The notes: a model not told the origin generated them from the letters alone. A DNA stretch of 64,000 nt from Pseudomonadota bacterium (GCA_022566735.1 JADFIG010000002.1:186001-250000), one strand, 5' to 3'. Positions 35,349 through 44,186 are shown, counted from the stretch's first letter. A program made the numbers and translations.

Positions 35349-36086
35349 ATGACTTATCCCGACTACCGCTTGGTATGCACTTGGGGCGCCCGCAGCCAGA
35401 CAGCCCAGGAAATCGCGCACGATGTGATGCGGTTCTCGCAGCGGCTGCTGGATGCGTGCCCGCAGTTCGGGGCCTGGCATTACCTGGGCCCACGTGACAA
35501 GCTGATGCCCTTGCCGCTCGATGCGATTCAAGTGTGTCAACAGGCGATTGAGCCAGGCAACTGCGAGCGGCGTGGCGCTGCGCCCGATCTGGTTTTGCCC
35601 GTGGGGTTCAGTGTGTTGCTGTACACGTCCAAACGAGACGGTGTTGCCTGGATGGCCCATGTGGGCAAGGGCACGGCCTGGGCCCATAACCGCGTCGCCA
35701 TCAACTGCGCCCGCAGGGGCGATCTGGCCCAGGTCATGACCGAGCCCGACATGATGGAGCGGCTGTTTCGGGTCATGGTCGAGGTGTGGCAGCCGGACTG
35801 GGCGAGGGTCTCGCACACGGACATGAGCGACCCAGAGTACGCATTCCCCGTGCACTGGATGCTGTACGGCCGCGAGCCCTTGCCGCCGGGGCTGGTGCTG
35901 CCCGATGGCGTTCGGGCGCATGGCTTGACCGGCGCGTCTGGCGAGGTGCTGGCGCCGGGCCAGTACTTCGTCACCACGCCGGGCGAGCGCTTTGTGTACA
36001 GCCACCCCGAGCACCAGGCGCGCTGCGAGGCCTTGAAACGAGTCTTGCGCGAGGCGGGGTGGTTGCCGCCTCCGCCGCAGGCGTGA
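35349..36086 (+). CDS. Imm52-like immunity protein, copy 1
   Basis: 245 aa, no signal peptide, hence cytoplasmic. MTYPDYRLVCTWGARSQTAQ start, AWHYLGPRDKLMPLPLD in the middle, and the C-terminal part YGREPLPPGLVLPDG / GQYFVTTPGERFVYSHPEHQ. This fits immunity proteins of the Imm52 type, found beside Tox-REase-5 toxins. I start at 35349 because copy 2 has the same aacATGACTTATCCC context; 35331 is an alternative. No strong RBS. Lies 36 bp after the toxin-like gene. Confidence 0.6.
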   Translation: MTYPDYRLVCTWGARSQTAQEIAHDVMRFSQRLLDACPQFGAWHYLGPRDKLMPLPLDAIQVCQQAIEPGNCERRGAAPDLVLPVGFSVLLYTSKRDGVAWMAHVGKGTAWAHNRVAINCARRGDLAQVMTEPDMMERLFRVMVEVWQPDWARVSHTDMSDPEYAFPVHWMLYGREPLPPGLVLPDGVRAHGLTGASGEVLAPGQYFVTTPGERFVYSHPEHQARCEALKRVLREAGWLPPPPQA

Positions 36087-36112
36087 CGCTTGATCCTTGC
36101 TTGACAAAGAAC

Positions 36113-36856
36113 ATGACTTATCCCGACTACCGCTTGGTATGCACTTGGGGCGCCCGCAGCCAGACGGCCCAGGAGATCGCTCACGATGTGGTGCGTTTTT
36201 CATCGGCCTTGCTGGCGGTGTGCCCCGCGTTGCAGGCATGGCATTACCTGGCGCCCAAAGACAAGCTGATGCCCTTGCCGGATGACGTCGATGAAGTCAG
36301 GCTCAAGGTCCTGAGGCCAGGCAATGGTGCCAGGCGAGGTGTTGCGCCGGACTTGACCTTGCCGGTGGGCTTCAGTGCCTTGCTGCTGACATCCAAGAAG
36401 ATTGACGCAGCATGCTGGATGGCTCACACGGGCTCGGACGGTGGTGGCTTGGGCAGCCGCGTGGCCATCAACTGTCCTCGCAGGGGCGATCTGGCCCAGA
36501 GCATGACCGAGCCCGGCATGATGGAGCGGCTGTTTCGGGTCATGGTCGAGGTGTGGCAACCGGACTGGGCGAGGGTCTCGCACACCGACATGAGTGACCC
36601 AGAGTACGCATTCCCCGTGCATTGGATGCTGTACGGCCGTGAGCCCTTGCCGCCGGGGCTGGTGCTGCCCGATGGCGTTCAGGCGCATGGCTTGACCGGT
36701 GCTGCGGGCGAGGTGCTGGCGCCGGGCCAGTACTTCGTCACCACACCGGGCGAGCGCTTTGTGTACAGCCACCCCGAGCACCAGGCGCGTTGCGAAGCCT
36801 TGAAGCGGGTGTTGCGCGAGGCGGGGTGGTTGCCGCCGGTGCCCGTCTTCGCTTGA
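36113..36856 (+). CDS. Imm52-like immunity protein, copy 2 (tandem duplicate)
   Basis: 247 aa paralogue of the gene before it. The first 60 bases and the last 380 or so are almost identical in DNA to copy 1. The central third (for example AWHYLAPKDKLMPLPDDVDE) is clearly diverged, so the pair looks like duplication plus gene conversion at the ends with selection in the middle. No recognisable RBS in front of the ATG. Ends 17 bp before pyrF. Confidence 0.6.
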   Translation: MTYPDYRLVCTWGARSQTAQEIAHDVVRFSSALLAVCPALQAWHYLAPKDKLMPLPDDVDEVRLKVLRPGNGARRGVAPDLTLPVGFSALLLTSKKIDAACWMAHTGSDGGGLGSRVAINCPRRGDLAQSMTEPGMMERLFRVMVEVWQPDWARVSHTDMSDPEYAFPVHWMLYGREPLPPGLVLPDGVQAHGLTGAAGEVLAPGQYFVTTPGERFVYSHPEHQARCEALKRVLREAGWLPPVPVFA

Positions 36857-36873
36857 GCCGGTAAAATCTGGGC

Positions 36874-37722
36874 ATGATCTTCACCGAACAGCTGCTGCGT
36901 GCGCAGCACCAGCACCAGTCGCTGCTCTGCGTGGGCCTGGATCCCGAGCCCTCGAAGTTCCCAGGCGCCTGGCAGGGCAAGCCCGAGCGCATCTACGACT
37001 TCTGCGCGGCCATCGTGGACGCCACGAAGGACCTGGTCTGCGCCTTCAAGCCGCAGATCGCCTACTTCGCGGCCCACCGCGCCGAAGACCAGCTGGAGCG
37101 CCTGATGGCGCACATGCGCCGCGTGGCGCCCAGCGTGCCCGTCATCCTGGACGCCAAGCGCGGCGACATCGGCGCCACGGCCGAGCAGTACGCCCACGAG
37201 GCCTTCACGCGCTACCAGGCCGATGCCGTCACGCTGTCGCCCTTCATGGGCTTCGACACGATGGAGCCCTTCCTGCGCTTCCCGGGCAAGGGCGTGATCC
37301 TGCTGTGCCGCACCTCCAACCCGGGTGGCTCGGACCTGCAGAACCTGCGCCTGGCCGACATCGCAGGCCAGCCGCGCGTGTACGAGCACATTGCGGCCCA
37401 GGCGCAAGGCCCGTGGAACACCAATGGCCAGATGGGCCTGGTGGTGGGCGCGACCTTCCCCGAAGAGATCGCCCGGGTGCGTGAGCTCGCGCCAACGCTG
37501 CCCTTGCTGATCCCCGGTGTGGGCGCGCAAGGCGGTGACGCCGCGGCCACGGTGAAGGCCGGTTTGAAGACGGATGCGAGCGGCGCGGTCACGGGCACCA
37601 TCGTGGTCAACAGCTCGCGCGCGGTGCTGTATGCCCACAGCGCGAGCAGCGGCGAGGACTTCGCCAGCGCGGCCCGCCGCGTGGCCCTGCAGACGCGCGA
37701 CGCGCTGAACGCGGCACGCTGA
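36874..37722 (+). CDS. pyrF: Orotidine 5'-phosphate decarboxylase (type 2)
   Basis: 282 aa. Last step of UMP synthesis. [29 protein letters not shown], the catalytic lysine in [18 protein letters not shown], and [20 protein letters not shown]. Type-2 length and motifs. Confidence 0.96.
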   Translation: MIFTEQLLRAQHQHQSLLCVGLDPEPSKFPGAWQGKPERIYDFCAAIVDATKDLVCAFKPQIAYFAAHRAEDQLERLMAHMRRVAPSVPVILDAKRGDIGATAEQYAHEAFTRYQADAVTLSPFMGFDTMEPFLRFPGKGVILLCRTSNPGGSDLQNLRLADIAGQPRVYEHIAAQAQGPWNTNGQMGLVVGATFPEEIARVRELAPTLPLLIPGVGAQGGDAAATVKAGLKTDASGAVTGTIVVNSSRAVLYAHSASSGEDFASAARRVALQTRDALNAAR

Positions 37723-37782
37723 CACGGTCGGCTTGACGTTCCCGTCAAGCACAATGCGGCATCCACCCACCTTGGTGATGCC

Positions 37783-39132
37783 ATGACCGACACCGCCACG
37801 ACCGGCACCCCTGCTGCGCCCGCTGCCGCCACTTCCGCTCCCGCCTCCAGCCTGTCCCGCCTGCGCATCGACCGCGGCGGGCCGGGGCCGAAAGGCGGTG
37901 GCCAAGCGGTGCGCCGGCGCCTGCCCTGGGGCTGGATCACGGTCGGTCTGGTCGCCGTGGCCGGTGTGGCGGTCAAGCTGCTCATCCCGCAGGCCGTGCC
38001 GGTGCAGACGGCGGCCGTGGTCACCAGCACGCCGTCGCAGCAGTACGTGCAGCTCACCGCCTCGGGCTATGTGGTCGCGCAGCGCCGCGCCTCGGTGGCC
38101 TCGAAGGCCACGGGCCGGCTGATCGAGCTGAACGTGCGCGAGGGCTCGGTGGTCAAGCAGGGCGCGGTCATCGCGCGCCTGGACGCCAGCGATGTGCGCG
38201 CGGCCATCGTCGCGGCCCAGGCGGGCGTGCGCCAGGCCGAAGCCGGCGTGCGCCAGGCCGAGGTGGAGCTGGCCAATGCCGATGCCGACCTCGCACGCAG
38301 CAAGGGCCTGCAGGCGCAGGGCTTCATCTCGCCACAGGCGGTGGACGCTTCGCAGACCCGCGCGAACGCCGCCCGCGCGGCGCGGGCCTCGGCCCAGGCT
38401 GGGCTGGAGGTGGCCCAGGCCCAGGTCAAGGTGCAGCGCGTGGCCGAAGACTTCACCGAGATCCGCGCGCCCTTTGACGGCGTGGTGCTGGTCAAGAACG
38501 CCAACGTGGGCGACATCATCACGCCGCTGTCGTCGGCCGCGGGCACGACGGGCGCGGTGGTGACCATGGCCGACATGTCCACGCTGGAGGTCGAGGCCGA
38601 TGTGTCCGAAGGCAGCCTCTCCAAGGCGCGCATCGGCCAGCCCGTCGAGGTGACGCTGGACGCGCTGCCCGGCGTGCGCTTCCTGGGCCGGGTCGGCAGC
38701 CTGGTGCCCACGGTAGACCGCGCCAAGGCCACCGTGACCACCAAGATCCGTTTCGAGCAGCTCGACGCGCGCATCCTGCCCGAGATGAGCGCCAAGGTCA
38801 GCTTCCTGTCCCAGCCCATCACCGTGGCCGACCAGCAGCCGGTGCTGGCGGTGAACGCCAAGGCCTTGATGCAGGCCGAGGGTCAGACGGTGGTGTGGCG
38901 TGTGCGGTCGGATGCGGCAGCGGGTGGGCCTTCCGCGGCTGTGGCGCCTGCGGCGGGGTCCACACCCACGCTGCGCGCCGAAGCCGTGCCCGTCAAGGCG
39001 GGCCGCCAGCTGGGCGAGGTGCGCGAGGTCACGCCGGTGAAGGCCGGCGCCCTGAGCTCGGGCGACAAGGTCGTCATCCAGGCCGACGGGGTGCTGAAGG
39101 CCGGTGGGGCGGTGCGGCAGGCCGAGCAGTGA
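37783..39132 (+). CDS. MacA/HlyD-like periplasmic adaptor of an ABC efflux system
   Basis: 449 aa. One N-terminal TM anchor (ITVGLVAVAGVAVKLLI, about 51-67) after a Pro/Ala-rich cytoplasmic tail. Lipoyl-like half VASKATGRLIELNVREGSVV, a coiled coil with Ala-rich repeats (QAGVRQAEAGVRQAEVELA), then the second lipoyl half IRAPFDGVVLVKNANVGDII and beta-barrel. Joins inner-membrane permeases to an outer-membrane channel. The matching permeases lie 1.7 kb downstream; the ATPase gene normally beside it is missing here. Confidence 0.9.
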   Translation: MTDTATTGTPAAPAAATSAPASSLSRLRIDRGGPGPKGGGQAVRRRLPWGWITVGLVAVAGVAVKLLIPQAVPVQTAAVVTSTPSQQYVQLTASGYVVAQRRASVASKATGRLIELNVREGSVVKQGAVIARLDASDVRAAIVAAQAGVRQAEAGVRQAEVELANADADLARSKGLQAQGFISPQAVDASQTRANAARAARASAQAGLEVAQAQVKVQRVAEDFTEIRAPFDGVVLVKNANVGDIITPLSSAAGTTGAVVTMADMSTLEVEADVSEGSLSKARIGQPVEVTLDALPGVRFLGRVGSLVPTVDRAKATVTTKIRFEQLDARILPEMSAKVSFLSQPITVADQQPVLAVNAKALMQAEGQTVVWRVRSDAAAGGPSAAVAPAAGSTPTLRAEAVPVKAGRQLGEVREVTPVKAGALSSGDKVVIQADGVLKAGGAVRQAEQ

Positions 39133-39218
39133 GCCCAGGGCCTTGACGCCCGACGCCGGTGCCTCGGTGCCCGCCTGGGGTGCCGCGCCCGCCGAGCAAT
39201 GAGCCTCACCCCCCGAAT

Positions 39219-39449
39219 TCCGAGCTGCGACCGAGCTCCTCGGAGGTGCGGTGTTCCAGCTCAAAGCTCGGCCACCCGAGATCCGAGCTCGGCGCACACA
39301 CCTTTGAACTGCGCATGCCGAGCTCAGGGCTCCGACGTCCGAGCTTTTTGCGCCACGCATGCACCCATCAGGTGCGTGAGCCGAGCTCTGTGCTGTATGT
39401 GCCGAGCGTGTTGCTCGGTGTGCGCAGCAAATGGGTGCGAGACGACAGC
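39219..39449 (+). repeat. Degenerate 21-bp tandem repeat encoding heptapeptides
   Basis: In one frame (codons from 39219) the DNA reads as successive heptapeptides: SELRPSS, SEVRCSS, SKLGHPR, SELGAHT, FELRMPS, SGLRRPS, a shifted unit, HQVREPS, SVLYVPS, VLLGVRS, KWVRDDS. The 7-mer CCGAGCT or its complement occurs about eight times in 170 bp, including the palindrome CCGAGCTCGG (39283-39292), and CCGAGC-GTGTT-GCTCGG forms a hairpin (39402-39418). The array is decayed. A 97-codon ORF (39159-39452) spans it, but I do not call it a gene. It occupies the place where an ABC ATPase gene is expected. Confidence 0.6.
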
Positions 39450-39536
39450 TGAGGGCAGTTTGCTGAGCCGAAAGGACGGATGTGGGTGGGGGCGGCACAT
39501 GCCCACATGAAAGCTTCCTTTCATCCTTGCTCGTTA

Positions 39537-39556
39537 AATTAAAGAATGCTTTAATT
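39537..39556. promoter_or_regulatory. Inverted repeat upstream of the Fic gene
   Basis: AATTAAAG-AATG-CTTTAATT, a perfect 8-bp inverted repeat in an AT-rich island 36 bp before the Fic start codon. It stands out in this GC-rich genome and is a likely promoter/operator, perhaps bound by the winged-helix tail of the Fic protein. Confidence 0.5.
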
Positions 39557-39591
39557 GATTGCAACATCATCCAGGCAGACTTTCACCAACC

Positions 39592-40737
39592 ATGCGCAAC
39601 ACGGGCACCCACGCCATCTCCACGACCCTGGGTGAGTCTGTTCAGGCCTTCGTGCCGCATGCGCTCCCGCCCCGCGATCCGCCCTTGTCGCCTGAGGCCT
39701 TTGTCGCGCTCAACCAGGCGGCCGAGTTGGCCTTGGCCCGCCTGTCGGGGGTGTCCGGGCTGGCGCCCTCGGTGGACTGGTTGCTCTACAGCGCCATCCG
39801 CAAAGAGGCCTTGCTGACGTCTCAAATCGAAGGCACGCAGGCCACGTTGGTGGACCTGTTCGATGACGAAGCAGGGCTGGCGATCAGCAACACCGCCGAT
39901 GTCGAAGAGGTCACCAACTACCTGCGCGCCTTCCGACTGGTGCAGAGTCATCTGCGCGACCCCCAGGGCTTGCCCATCAGCGTGCGCCTGCTGTGCGACG
40001 CACACCGCCTGCTGCTCGACGGCGTGCGCGGCGCGGGCAAGCAGCCCGGTGAATTGCGCCGATCGCAGAACTGGATCGGCGGCACGCGCCCCGGCAATGC
40101 CGCATTTGTGCCGCCGCCACCGGAACATGTGGCGGGCCTGCTGGCCGACATGGAACGCTTCGTCCATGCCGAGGGCCTGGCCTTGCCGCCGCTGGTGAAG
40201 GTGGCCTTGGTGCATGCCCAATTCGAAACTATCCACCCCTTCCTGGATGGCAACGGTCGCATCGGGCGCTTGCTGATTGCCGCCTTGCTGGAGCATTGGG
40301 GGCTGCTGCCCGAGCCGTTGATGTACCTCAGCGGTTACCTCAAGCAGCACCAGGCCGAGTACTACCGCCGTTTGTCGGCCATCCGCACCGAAGGCGATTG
40401 GGAGGGCTGGCTGGCCTTCTTCCTGGAGGGCGTGGCCTGTGCGGCCGCCGAGGCGGAGCGTGGCGTGGTGGCTTTGGCAAGCTTGATCACGGCTGACCGG
40501 CGTCGGCTGCTGGCCGCGCCCAAGGCTGGACCGGCCAGCTACCGTTTGTTCGAGATGCTGCCAACGATGCCGCGCTTCACCATCGAACGGGTGCGCCAGG
40601 CGTTGGACACCACCTTCCCGACGGCCACGGCAGCGGTGAAAGTGCTGCAAGACCTGGGCATCGTGGCCGAGTTGACCGGCCAGAAGACGAACCGCAGCTA
40701 CAGCTACCCCAAGTACATCGCGCTGCTGGCGCTTTGA
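39592..40737 (+). CDS. Fic-family protein (AMP transferase) with winged-helix tail
   Basis: 381 aa. Fic core motif HPFLDGNGRIGR (His about 215) for AMP transfer to target hydroxyls. The N-terminal helix TSQIEG (T76 to G81) fits the (S/T)xxxE(G/N) inhibitory motif of self-inhibited Fic proteins. A DUF4172-like N-terminal region precedes the core, and a C-terminal winged helix (TIERVRQALDTTFPTATAAVKVLQ) follows. Flanked by a repeat array and AT-rich DNA inside an efflux operon, so probably acquired. Target unknown; no separate antitoxin gene seen. Confidence 0.9.
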   Translation: MRNTGTHAISTTLGESVQAFVPHALPPRDPPLSPEAFVALNQAAELALARLSGVSGLAPSVDWLLYSAIRKEALLTSQIEGTQATLVDLFDDEAGLAISNTADVEEVTNYLRAFRLVQSHLRDPQGLPISVRLLCDAHRLLLDGVRGAGKQPGELRRSQNWIGGTRPGNAAFVPPPPEHVAGLLADMERFVHAEGLALPPLVKVALVHAQFETIHPFLDGNGRIGRLLIAALLEHWGLLPEPLMYLSGYLKQHQAEYYRRLSAIRTEGDWEGWLAFFLEGVACAAAEAERGVVALASLITADRRRLLAAPKAGPASYRLFEMLPTMPRFTIERVRQALDTTFPTATAAVKVLQDLGIVAELTGQKTNRSYSYPKYIALLAL

Positions 40738-40831
40738 CGATGCACTGGGCGGGCTGCCAAGGATGGGCTTGCGCCTGGTGTATGGTTGCTGCCGATCCTT
40801 CTGGGCAAGGCCCCGCCCGTTCCGCCCCCTC

Positions 40832-42001
40832 ATGTTCCTCCTGCGCCTGCTGCTGAAAAACGCCTTCCGCCACCGGCTGCGCACGCTGCTGACCCTGGTG
40901 GGCCTGGTCGTGGCCATCTCGGCCTTCGGCCTGCTGCGCACCATCGTCGACGCCTGGTACGCCGGGGTGGACGCCACCTCCAGCACGCGCCTGATCACGC
41001 GCAGCTCGATCTCCCTGACCTTCCCGCTGCCGCTCAACTACGCCGAGCGCATCAAGGCGGTGGAGGGCGTCAGCGGCATCTCCTGGGCCAACTGGTTCGG
41101 CGGCATCTACGTCACCGAGCGCAACTTCTTCGCGCAGTTCGCGGTCGATGCGCCCAGCTACCTGGCGCTCTACCCCGAGTTCCAGCTCGACGAGGCCGAC
41201 AAGCAGGCCTTCTTCCGCGACCGCCAGGGTTGCGTCGTGGGCCGCAAGCTGGCGGGCAAGTTCGGCTGGAAGCTGGGCGACACCATCGCGCTGCGCGGCA
41301 CCATCTACCCGGGCACCTGGCGCTTCACCATCCGCGGCATCTACCAGGGCAAGGACGCCAAGACCGACGAGCAGCAGATGTTCATCCACTGGCAGCGCCT
41401 GGCCGATGGCATCCGCGCGCGGGTGTCGGCCGGCCCTTCAGGCAAGGCCGATTACGTGGGCGTCTACGTGGTGCGCATCCACAACCCGGACGACGCGCCC
41501 CTGGTCTCGCAGCGCATCGACGCGCTGTTCAAGAACTCCCTGGCCGAGACGCTGACCGAGACCGAAAAAGCCTTCCAGCTCGGCTTCGTGTCCATGAGCG
41601 AAACCATCTTGCTGGCCGTGCAGGCGGTGAGCTTCATCATCATCCTCATCATCATGGCGGTGATGGCCAACACGATGACGATGACGGCGCGCGAACGCCT
41701 GGCCGAGTACGCCACGCTCAAGGCCCTGGGCTTCCCGCCGGCCTTCGTGGTCAAGCTGCTGTTCGGCGAGAGCCTGCTGATCGCGCTGATCGGCGGCGGG
41801 CTGGGCATCGCGGCCACCTTCCCGATGGCCCAGGCCTTCGTCAAGGCGGCGGGCACGCTGTTCCCCATCTTCCAGGTGTCGATGCTGACGGTGGCCCTGC
41901 AGGCACTGGCCGCGCTGGTGGTGGGCACCGTGTCGGCTGCCTGGCCGGCCTGGAAGATGTCGCGCATCGACATCGTGCAGGGGCTGCGGCATGTGGCGTG
42001 A
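40832..42001 (+). CDS. ABC transporter permease, FtsX/MacB type (1)
   Basis: 389 aa. N-terminal TM helix (LLTLVGLVVAISAFGLL), a periplasmic MacB-PCD-like domain (about 40-265), then three C-terminal TM helices (about 275-295, 325-345, 350-380). TMTARERLAEYATLKALGFPP is the FtsX coupling segment. It has no ATPase domain and needs a partner. Start at MFLLRLLLKNAFRHRLRT is the family start. Confidence 0.9.
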   Translation: MFLLRLLLKNAFRHRLRTLLTLVGLVVAISAFGLLRTIVDAWYAGVDATSSTRLITRSSISLTFPLPLNYAERIKAVEGVSGISWANWFGGIYVTERNFFAQFAVDAPSYLALYPEFQLDEADKQAFFRDRQGCVVGRKLAGKFGWKLGDTIALRGTIYPGTWRFTIRGIYQGKDAKTDEQQMFIHWQRLADGIRARVSAGPSGKADYVGVYVVRIHNPDDAPLVSQRIDALFKNSLAETLTETEKAFQLGFVSMSETILLAVQAVSFIIILIIMAVMANTMTMTARERLAEYATLKALGFPPAFVVKLLFGESLLIALIGGGLGIAATFPMAQAFVKAAGTLFPIFQVSMLTVALQALAALVVGTVSAAWPAWKMSRIDIVQGLRHVA

Positions 42002-42031
42002 TGACATGACCGACGTGGTGAGGCGCCCCGC

Positions 42032-43207
42032 ATGAGCCTGCGCACCGTGCCCCTGAGCTACGTCGCCCGCAACCTCTGGGTGCGGCGCGTGACCACCGTG
42101 CTGACCGCCGGCGGCATGGCCCTGGTGGTGTACGTGTTCGCCACCGTGCTGATGATGAGCGAGGGCATCCGCGCCACGCTGGTGGCCACGGGCCAGCCCG
42201 ACAACGTCATGGTGCTGCGCAAGGGCGCGGGCGCGGAGATCAACTCCGGCATCGCGCGCAACCAGGCCGCCGTCATCGACAGCCTGGCGCAGATCGCCAC
42301 CGACGGGCAGGGCCGCAAGCTGGTCAGCCACGAGCCGGTGGTGCTCAACACCCTGCCCAAGCGCGGCAGCGGCAAGCCCAGCAACGTCACGGTGCGCGGC
42401 ACCTCCGACATCGGCCTGGCGCTGCGCCCACAGGTGCGCATCGTGCGGGGCCGCATGTTCCGTGAGGGCACCTCCGAGATCATCACCGGCCGCGCCGTGG
42501 CCCAGGGCTTTGCCGGCGCCGGCCTGGGCGAGACCATGCGCTTCGCCGGCCGCGACTGGGTGGTGGTGGGCGTGTTCGACGCCTCGCGCAGCGCCTTCGA
42601 CTCGGAAGTGTGGGGCGACAGCGAGCAGATGGTCCAGGCCTTCCGCCGCAGCGCGTTCTCCAGCGTGGTCTTCCGCCTGGCCGATGTGGACAGCTTCGAC
42701 GCCGTCAAGGCGCAGCTGGAAGACGACCCGCGCCTGACGCTGGAGGCCAAGCGCGAAGTGAAGTTCTACGCCGAGCAGTCCGAGGCCCTGGCCACCTTCA
42801 TCCGCCTGCTGGGGCTGGCGCTGTCCATCATCTTTTCCATCGGGGCGGTGGTGGGCGCCATGATCACGATGTTCGCCTCGGTGGCCTCGCGCGTGGGCGA
42901 GATCGGCACCCTGCGCGCCCTGGGTTTCCGCCGCAGCGCGGTGCTGTCGGCCTTCCTGGGCGAGGCCTTGCTGCTGGCCTGGGTGGGCGGCATCATGGGC
43001 CTGGGCGCGGCCTCGCTGATGCAGACCGTGAACATCTCCACCGTCAATTTCCAGACCTTCTCGGAGCTGGCCTTCCAGTTCCGCCTCACGCCGGCCATCG
43101 CGGCCCAGTCGCTGGGCTTTGCCCTGCTGATGGGCCTGGTGGGCGGTTTCATCCCCGCCTGGCGGGCAGCGCGGCTGAAGATCGTGGACTGCCTGCGCGC
43201 GGCCTGA
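42032..43207 (+). CDS. ABC transporter permease, FtsX/MacB type (2)
   Basis: 391 aa paralogue of the preceding gene, same layout: VTTVLTAGGMALVVYVFATVL TM1, periplasmic domain, FtsX coupling segment VASRVGEIGTLRALGFRRSA and three C-terminal TM helices. The two permeases probably form a heterodimer. 30 bp after permease 1; 17 bp before the FAH-family gene. Confidence 0.9.
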   Translation: MSLRTVPLSYVARNLWVRRVTTVLTAGGMALVVYVFATVLMMSEGIRATLVATGQPDNVMVLRKGAGAEINSGIARNQAAVIDSLAQIATDGQGRKLVSHEPVVLNTLPKRGSGKPSNVTVRGTSDIGLALRPQVRIVRGRMFREGTSEIITGRAVAQGFAGAGLGETMRFAGRDWVVVGVFDASRSAFDSEVWGDSEQMVQAFRRSAFSSVVFRLADVDSFDAVKAQLEDDPRLTLEAKREVKFYAEQSEALATFIRLLGLALSIIFSIGAVVGAMITMFASVASRVGEIGTLRALGFRRSAVLSAFLGEALLLAWVGGIMGLGAASLMQTVNISTVNFQTFSELAFQFRLTPAIAAQSLGFALLMGLVGGFIPAWRAARLKIVDCLRAA

Positions 43208-43224
43208 ACACAAGGAACCCACCC

Positions 43225-44163
43225 ATGCACCTGTGTACTTTCGAAGCCCTGGGCCCGCAGGCAGGCCGTGCCCGGATCGGTGTCCTCCGTGGCAACGAGC
43301 TCATCACCCTGTCCGACAAGCTGGTGCTCCCCCACGGCGCCCCGCTGTCCGCCCACCAGCCCATGATCGACCTGATCACCCACTGGCCGGCGGTGCGTCC
43401 GCAGGTGGCGGCGCTGGCCGCGGGCGCACCGGCCGACCTGCAGCTCGACCAGGTCCACCTGCTGGCGCCCATCCCGCGCCCGGGCAAGACCCTGGCCATC
43501 GGCCTGAACTACCTGGAGCACGTCAACGAGTCCATCGTCGGCGAGAGCCGCACCGTGCCCGAGCACCAGCTCTGGTTCCCCAAGCTGGCCAACGCCATCC
43601 ACCCGCCCTTCGACGACATCGTGCTGCCGCGCGTCTCGCAGATGACGGACTACGAGGCCGAGATGGTCGCCATCATCGGCCAGCGCTGCCGCCATGTGCC
43701 CCCTGAGGCCGCCCACGAGGTGGTGTTCGGCTACGCGGTGGGCAACGACGTGTCGGTGCGCGATTTCCAGAAACGCACCTCGCAGTGGACGCTGGGCAAG
43801 AGCTTCGACACCCACGCGCCTTACGGCCCCTGGATCACCACGGCCGACGAGGTCGGTGACCCGCACGCGCTGGAGATGCGCTGCTGGGTCAATGGCGAGC
43901 TGCGCCAGCACAGCAACACGAAGCTGATGATGCACACGGTGTGGTCGCAGATCGCCCAGCTCACCCAGGTGATGACGCTGGAGCCCGGCGACGTCATCTT
44001 CACCGGCACCTGCAGCGGCGTGGGCGCGGCCTTCAACCCGCCAAAGTTCCTGCGCGCCGGCGACACCGTGCGCGTGGAGATCGAACGCCTGGGGGCCATC
44101 GTGGCCCATTGCGTCGACGAGATGGTGGACGCCGCCGTGGGCGAAGCGGCCGGCAGGGCCTGA
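43225..44163 (+). CDS. Fumarylacetoacetate hydrolase family protein
   Basis: 312 aa. FAH-fold metal enzyme acting on C-C bonds or decarboxylating 2-oxo acids. IGLNYLEHVNES, the metal-binding YEAEMVAIIG, GYAVGNDVSVRDFQ and TLEPGDVIFTGTCSGVG. The exact substrate cannot be told. Close spacing suggests co-transcription with the permeases, a pairing I recall from other Burkholderiales. Confidence 0.9.
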   Translation: MHLCTFEALGPQAGRARIGVLRGNELITLSDKLVLPHGAPLSAHQPMIDLITHWPAVRPQVAALAAGAPADLQLDQVHLLAPIPRPGKTLAIGLNYLEHVNESIVGESRTVPEHQLWFPKLANAIHPPFDDIVLPRVSQMTDYEAEMVAIIGQRCRHVPPEAAHEVVFGYAVGNDVSVRDFQKRTSQWTLGKSFDTHAPYGPWITTADEVGDPHALEMRCWVNGELRQHSNTKLMMHTVWSQIAQLTQVMTLEPGDVIFTGTCSGVGAAFNPPKFLRAGDTVRVEIERLGAIVAHCVDEMVDAAVGEAAGRA

Positions 44164-44186
44164 GGCGCCCCCGGCTGCCGATCAGC

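Noticed and set aside
39190-39420. CRISPR array from the repeated CCGAGCT units
   Set aside because: Units are 21 bp without spacers, degenerate, and no cas gene is present.
39199-39510. Cys-rich 103-aa plus ORF between adaptor and Fic genes
   Set aside because: It is another frame of the degenerate 21-bp repeat; no RBS and no domain. The overlapping 97-codon ORF was also left as a repeat, not a gene.
36679-39570. 963-aa minus-strand ORF opposite pyrF and the adaptor gene
   Set aside because: Antisense of well-supported genes; no family similarity.
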